Part shown: piece by piece, positions 22,569 through 26,239 of the stretch
How the letters are laid out: each line of letters opens with the position of its first letter
How positions within the stretch are numbered: the stretch's first letter is position 1
Source: JBBIQS01 sp037442205
GTDB lineage: Bacteria > Myxococcota > Myxococcia > Myxococcales > UBA5297
Reading direction: 5' to 3'
NCBI GenBank assembly: GCA_037442205.1
Contig: JBBIQS010000104.1
Span: 1-26,239 of the forward strand
DNA: 26,239 nucleotides
Made by a program: the position numbers and the translations under genes
Notes under the pieces: generated by a model
The model's database searches: none
Told to the model about the DNA's origin: nothing
Seen by the model: the letters and a program-made list of their open reading frames with translations, nothing else

Positions 22569-24524
22569 ATGGATCAGGTGACGCTGACACTGCCCGACGG
22601 ATCGAAGAAGCAGGTGGACAAGGGCACCCGCGTCATCGACTTCGTCAAGACCAGCATCGGGGTCGGGCTGGCCAAGGCCGCGGTGGTCGCCAAGCTCGAC
22701 GGCCAGCCGGTCGACCTGACCCGGGCCATCGAGGCCGACGCCAAGCTCGAGGTGGTGACCACCAAGAACCCCGAGGCGCTGGAGGTGGTGCGCCACGACG
22801 CCGCCCACGTGATGGCCTCGGTGGTCCAGAAGCTCTACCCCGGCACCCAGGTCACCATCGGCCCCTCGATCGAGGAGGGCTTCTACTACGACTTCTACCG
22901 CGAGCAGTCCTTCACCCCCGAGGACCTGGAGAAGATCGAGAAGGCGGTCAACGAGGAGATCGCCAAGGACCTGCCCTTCGTGCGCAGCGAGGTTTCGGCC
23001 GAGGAGGCCCTGGCGCTGTTCGAGAAGAAGGGCGAGAAGTTCAAGGTCGAGATCGTCAAGGACATCGTGGCCAAGGGCGCCAAGACCCTTACCCTCTACA
23101 GCCACGGCGACTGGGTCGACTTCTGCTTGGGGCCCCACAGCGCCTCGACCGCGCGCATCGGCGTGGTGAAGCTGCTGTCGGTGGCCGGCGCCTACTGGCG
23201 CGGCGATCCCAAGAACCCGATGCTGCAGCGCATCTACGGCACCGCCTTCTTCGACAAGAAGGAGCTCGACGCCTACCTCAAGCGGATCGAGGAGTCGAAG
23301 AAGCGCGACCACCGCAAGCTGGGGCCGGCGCTGGGGCTGTTCACCTTCCATGAGTACGCGCCCGGCTCCGCCTTCTGGCTGCCCAACGGCACTCAGCTGC
23401 TGCACACGCTCACCGAGTCGATGCGCAACCTGGTGCTGAAGAACGGCTACAAGGAGGTCAAGACCCCGCTCTTGTTCAACAAGCGGCTGTGGGAGACCAG
23501 CGGCCACTGGGGCAAGTACCGGGAGAACATGTTCCTGGTGGTGGACTCGGAAACCGACGAGAAGCTGCCGCTCGAGGAGCGCTGCACGCACTCGTTGAAG
23601 CCGATGAACTGCCCGTCGCACCACCTGATGTACGGGATGGAGAAGCGCAGCTACCGCGAGCTGCCGCTGCGCTTCTACACCACCGACGTGCTGCACCGGA
23701 ACGAGGCCAGCGGCACGCTCTCCGGGCTGACCCGGGTGCGCCAGTTCCAGCAGGACGACAGCCACATCTACCTGATGGAAGAGCAGGTGGCCGGCGAGGT
23801 GTCGGCGATCGTCGAGCTGATGAAGAAGGTCTACGCGGCCTTCAACCTGCCGTTCGAGCTGCGGTTCTCGACCCGGCCCGAGACGCGGCTGGGCGACGAC
23901 GCGATGTGGGACCGCGCCGAGGGAGCGCTCAAGGCGGCGCTGGAGAAGACCGGGCTGCCCTGGACGCTGATGGCCGGGGACGGGGCGTTCTACGGCCCGA
24001 AGATCGACTTTCAGGTGGTGGACTCGCTGGGGCGCAAGTGGCAGCTGTGCACCATCCAGCTCGACTACGCGGCGCCGGAGCGGTTCAACCTCAAGTACAT
24101 CGGCTCGGACAACAAGGAGCACCGGCCGGTGGTGATCCACCGGGCGATCTACGGGTCGCTGGAGCGGTTCACGGCGATCCTGGTCGAGCACTACGCCGGG
24201 GCGTTCCCGGCCTGGCTGGCGCCGGTGCAGGTGCGGCTGGTGACGGTGGCCGACCGCCACAACGAGTACGCGCGCAAGGTGGGCGACAAGCTGATGGCGC
24301 TGGGCTACCGGGTCGAGGTGGACGAGGCCAGCGAGAAGCTGGGCGCCAAGATCCGCGACGCGCAGCTGCGCAAGATCCCGTTTACCTGCGTGGTCGGCGA
24401 CAAGGAGATGGAGGAGGGCGGGGTCAGCCCGCGCCGCCACGGCGGCGAGGATCTGAAGACCATGCCGGTGACGGCTTTCATCGAGTTGCTGGCCAAGGAA
24501 GCGGCGGTGCCGTACGGCGGGTAG
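22569..24524 (+). CDS. thrS: Threonyl-tRNA synthetase
   Basis: The protein has 651 aa, full length, and charges tRNA-Thr with threonine. Domains in order: TGS (about 1-62), editing domain (about 70-225), class II catalytic core (about 245-535) and anticodon-binding domain (about 540-645). Editing residues are His76 and His80 (RHDAAHVMA) and Cys186/His190 (DFCLGPH), which remove mischarged serine. The core zinc ligands are Cys348 (PMNCPSHH), His399 (DDSHIY) and His524 (VVIHRAIYGS). Motif 2 is RNEASG and RVRQFQQDD. The ATG at 22569 follows GGAGG with five bases between. A strong hairpin follows the stop, so it is not simply co-transcribed with infC. Confidence 0.97.
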   Translation: MDQVTLTLPDGSKKQVDKGTRVIDFVKTSIGVGLAKAAVVAKLDGQPVDLTRAIEADAKLEVVTTKNPEALEVVRHDAAHVMASVVQKLYPGTQVTIGPSIEEGFYYDFYREQSFTPEDLEKIEKAVNEEIAKDLPFVRSEVSAEEALALFEKKGEKFKVEIVKDIVAKGAKTLTLYSHGDWVDFCLGPHSASTARIGVVKLLSVAGAYWRGDPKNPMLQRIYGTAFFDKKELDAYLKRIEESKKRDHRKLGPALGLFTFHEYAPGSAFWLPNGTQLLHTLTESMRNLVLKNGYKEVKTPLLFNKRLWETSGHWGKYRENMFLVVDSETDEKLPLEERCTHSLKPMNCPSHHLMYGMEKRSYRELPLRFYTTDVLHRNEASGTLSGLTRVRQFQQDDSHIYLMEEQVAGEVSAIVELMKKVYAAFNLPFELRFSTRPETRLGDDAMWDRAEGALKAALEKTGLPWTLMAGDGAFYGPKIDFQVVDSLGRKWQLCTIQLDYAAPERFNLKYIGSDNKEHRPVVIHRAIYGSLERFTAILVEHYAGAFPAWLAPVQVRLVTVADRHNEYARKVGDKLMALGYRVEVDEASEKLGAKIRDAQLRKIPFTCVVGDKEMEEGGVSPRRHGGEDLKTMPVTAFIELLAKEAAVPYGG

Positions 24525-24550
24525 CGCTCCAGCGACCGCCCGCAAGAACG

Positions 24551-24586
24551 CGACCCGCCCGCATGCCGAAGAGGCAGGGCGGGTCG
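24551..24586 (+). terminator. Terminator of thrS
   Basis: CGACCCGCCC / GGGCGGGTCG is a 10-bp stem enclosing a second small stem TGCC-GAAGA-GGCA. TCTCG follows. It lies 26 bases after the thrS stop. Confidence 0.75.
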
Positions 24587-24654
24587 TCTCGCATCCGGCG
24601 AGCGCCGCCCAGGCGGCACTTCCCACGAACCACGAGCGAGGCGACCAACCGGCC

Positions 24655-25482
24655 ATGAAGACCAACTCATGGATCATCGCTTGGGCGGTGGCGGTCTCGC
24701 TGCTCGCCGGAACGGCTCCTGCGGCGGCGGAGAAGCCGGACCTTACTGCGCTGGCCTTCAACGTCGAATACGACTCCGACGAACCGGCGAAGTCGATCGC
24801 CGCGATCGAGAAAGCGGACGCCGACGTCGTCTGCCTGAGCGAGGTCCGCCCGGCCTTCTACGCTCGCCTGCTTGAGAAGGTGGGCAAGCGCTATCCGTAC
24901 CGCTCGATGCAGACCGCCTCGGGCACCTGGGGCATTGGAATCCTCAGTCGATTCCCGCTGGCGGACGGCAAGCTGTTCGAAGAGAAGCCGCACAAGATCC
25001 CGGCGATGGAGGCGCGGGTCCAGACGCCGCCGCAGGGACCGGTGCGCGTCGCCTGCCTGCACCTGTTTCCGCCCGTCGGCAAGCACCGCAAGAGCGACGG
25101 CTTCTTCGAAACCATGGAGAAGAACGCCCAGCTGCGGGTGGCGCAGGCCAAGGCGCTGATCGCCCGCTATGCCACTGAGCCGTCACCGGTGCTGCTCATG
25201 GGAGACATGAACGAAGGCCCGGATGGCGAGGCGATGAAGGCCCTCTCGCAGGCCGGCTACGCCTTCGCCTGCGCGGCTCCACACTCGGAGTGCGGCAACA
25301 CCTGGCCAGGAGGGAACAGCGCCTGGCCGGCCGTCTCGGAGATCGACCGTATCCTCGGGCGGCGACTCAGCTTTTCCAGTGCCAGGGTCGTCAAGGGCGG
25401 GGGCTCGGACCACTTCCCGGTGTGGGCCGCCTTCCGGGTCGCGCCCCCGGCGCCGCCGGCGGCCGCGGGGAATGGTCGCTGA
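24655..25482 (+). CDS. Secreted endonuclease/exonuclease/phosphatase (EEP) family protein
   Basis: The protein has 275 aa. A signal peptide (MKTNSWIIAWAVAVSLLAGT) with cleavage near APAAA-E places it in the periplasm or outside. The EEP fold is shown in order by Asn36 (AFNVEYD), Glu63 (VCLSEVRP), the catalytic His in ACLHLFP, Asp-x-Asn in LMGDMNEGPDG, Asp in SEIDRIL, and the Asp-His pair in GGGSDHFPVWAAF. These bind a metal and hydrolyse phosphodiester or phosphomonoester bonds; nucleic acids, phospholipids and inositol phosphates are all possible substrates. The active site looks complete. It ends in a Pro/Ala tail. The Shine-Dalgarno is weak. It sits between thrS and infC, which are usually neighbours. 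Confidence 0.88.
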   Translation: MKTNSWIIAWAVAVSLLAGTAPAAAEKPDLTALAFNVEYDSDEPAKSIAAIEKADADVVCLSEVRPAFYARLLEKVGKRYPYRSMQTASGTWGIGILSRFPLADGKLFEEKPHKIPAMEARVQTPPQGPVRVACLHLFPPVGKHRKSDGFFETMEKNAQLRVAQAKALIARYATEPSPVLLMGDMNEGPDGEAMKALSQAGYAFACAAPHSECGNTWPGGNSAWPAVSEIDRILGRRLSFSSARVVKGGGSDHFPVWAAFRVAPPAPPAAAGNGR

Positions 25483-25493
25483 GCGTGCGGGCG

Positions 25494-25521
25494 TTGACAA
25501 ACACCCGAGATTCGGTATCTT
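25494..25521 (+). promoter_or_regulatory. Promoter of infC
   Basis: TTGACA (25494-25499, perfect consensus), a 16-base spacer and TATCTT (25516-25521) make the best sigma-70 promoter in the window. Transcription would begin near 25528, leaving a leader of about 105 bases before infC. Confidence 0.8.
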
Positions 25522-25541
25522 GGCGCGCCTTTTGGCTTGCT

Positions 25542-25632
25542 ATGGAGCCGATCAGGCGGGGGCCGAACGGCCAATCCGTAGAGCTGGTTTGCGCGTCCTC
25601 TCAGAGCCGCGCCATGACGGAGGTAGGGTCAC

Positions 25633-25640
<8 letters not shown>
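25542..25640 (+). CDS. Possible leader ORF overlapping the infC start
   Basis: An ATG at 25542 opens a 32-codon frame (MEPIRRGPNGQSVELVCASS plus 12 more residues) whose TAG at 25638-25640 lies just past the infC ATC, so the two overlap by eight bases. No good Shine-Dalgarno precedes it. It could couple infC translation to upstream ribosomes or be chance. The same leader can form the small hairpin GGCC-GAAC-GGCC. Confidence 0.25.

Positions 25641-26239
<599 letters not shown>

Noticed and set aside
21966..24761. 931-codon open frame antisense to thrS
   Set aside because: It mirrors the coding frame of a certain thrS gene in very GC-rich DNA; the translation is Leu/Gly/His/Arg low-complexity with no domain.

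Overview
The window is about 70% GC and gene-dense, with Shine-Dalgarno-led genes alternating with apparently leaderless ones. It most likely comes from a myxobacterium (Myxococcota). Three independent signs support this: a FrzS-type pseudo-receiver/coiled-coil motility protein next to an RpoE1-like ECF sigma factor and its zinc-finger anti-sigma; an infC gene (dsg-like) that can only start at a non-canonical ATC codon and encodes IF-3 with a Pro/Ala-rich C-terminal tail; and a myxobacterial-style ECF sigma / secreted-protein operon at the left edge.

Left part (1-8300): a minus-strand operon holds a secreted protein, an ECF sigma factor and a partial partner gene (1-1785). Next comes a minus-strand motility/regulation block with rpoE1-like sigma, anti-sigma and frzS (2091-5487). 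A VapBC-type toxin-antitoxin module (6002-6672) carries a symmetric four-half-site operator centred on its -10 box. A TPR-zincin gene and a single-domain response regulator are divergently transcribed and both look leaderless (6766-8306).

Middle (8380-17300): a stand-alone groEL has no groES beside it but carries a CIRCE (HrcA) element over its promoter. A roughly 120-nt region ending in a very strong terminator follows, possibly a small RNA. A minus-strand cluster then runs tatA, sensor kinase, NtrC-type sigma-54 activator, holin-X-like membrane protein. After it come a tiny secreted Lys/Ala/Pro protein, an unknown multi-pass membrane protein and a soluble, partly degenerate histidine kinase.

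Right part (17400-26239): an SCP2 sterol-carrier protein and an alpha-methylacyl-CoA racemase-like CoA transferase suggest lipid/acyl-CoA metabolism. A methyltransferase bracketed by hairpin-forming repeats follows, then malate dehydrogenase with an unusual internal insertion. The end is the translation block: a small ORF, thrS, a secreted EEP-family phosphatase/nuclease and infC, which is cut by the window edge.

Most of the window is ordinary core genome. The points most worth following are the infC ATC start with its leader, the vapBC operator geometry, the CIRCE-controlled solitary groEL with its downstream RNA candidate, the divergent leaderless promoters, and the repeat family around the methyltransferase. 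I did not find a clearly new defence or mobile system.
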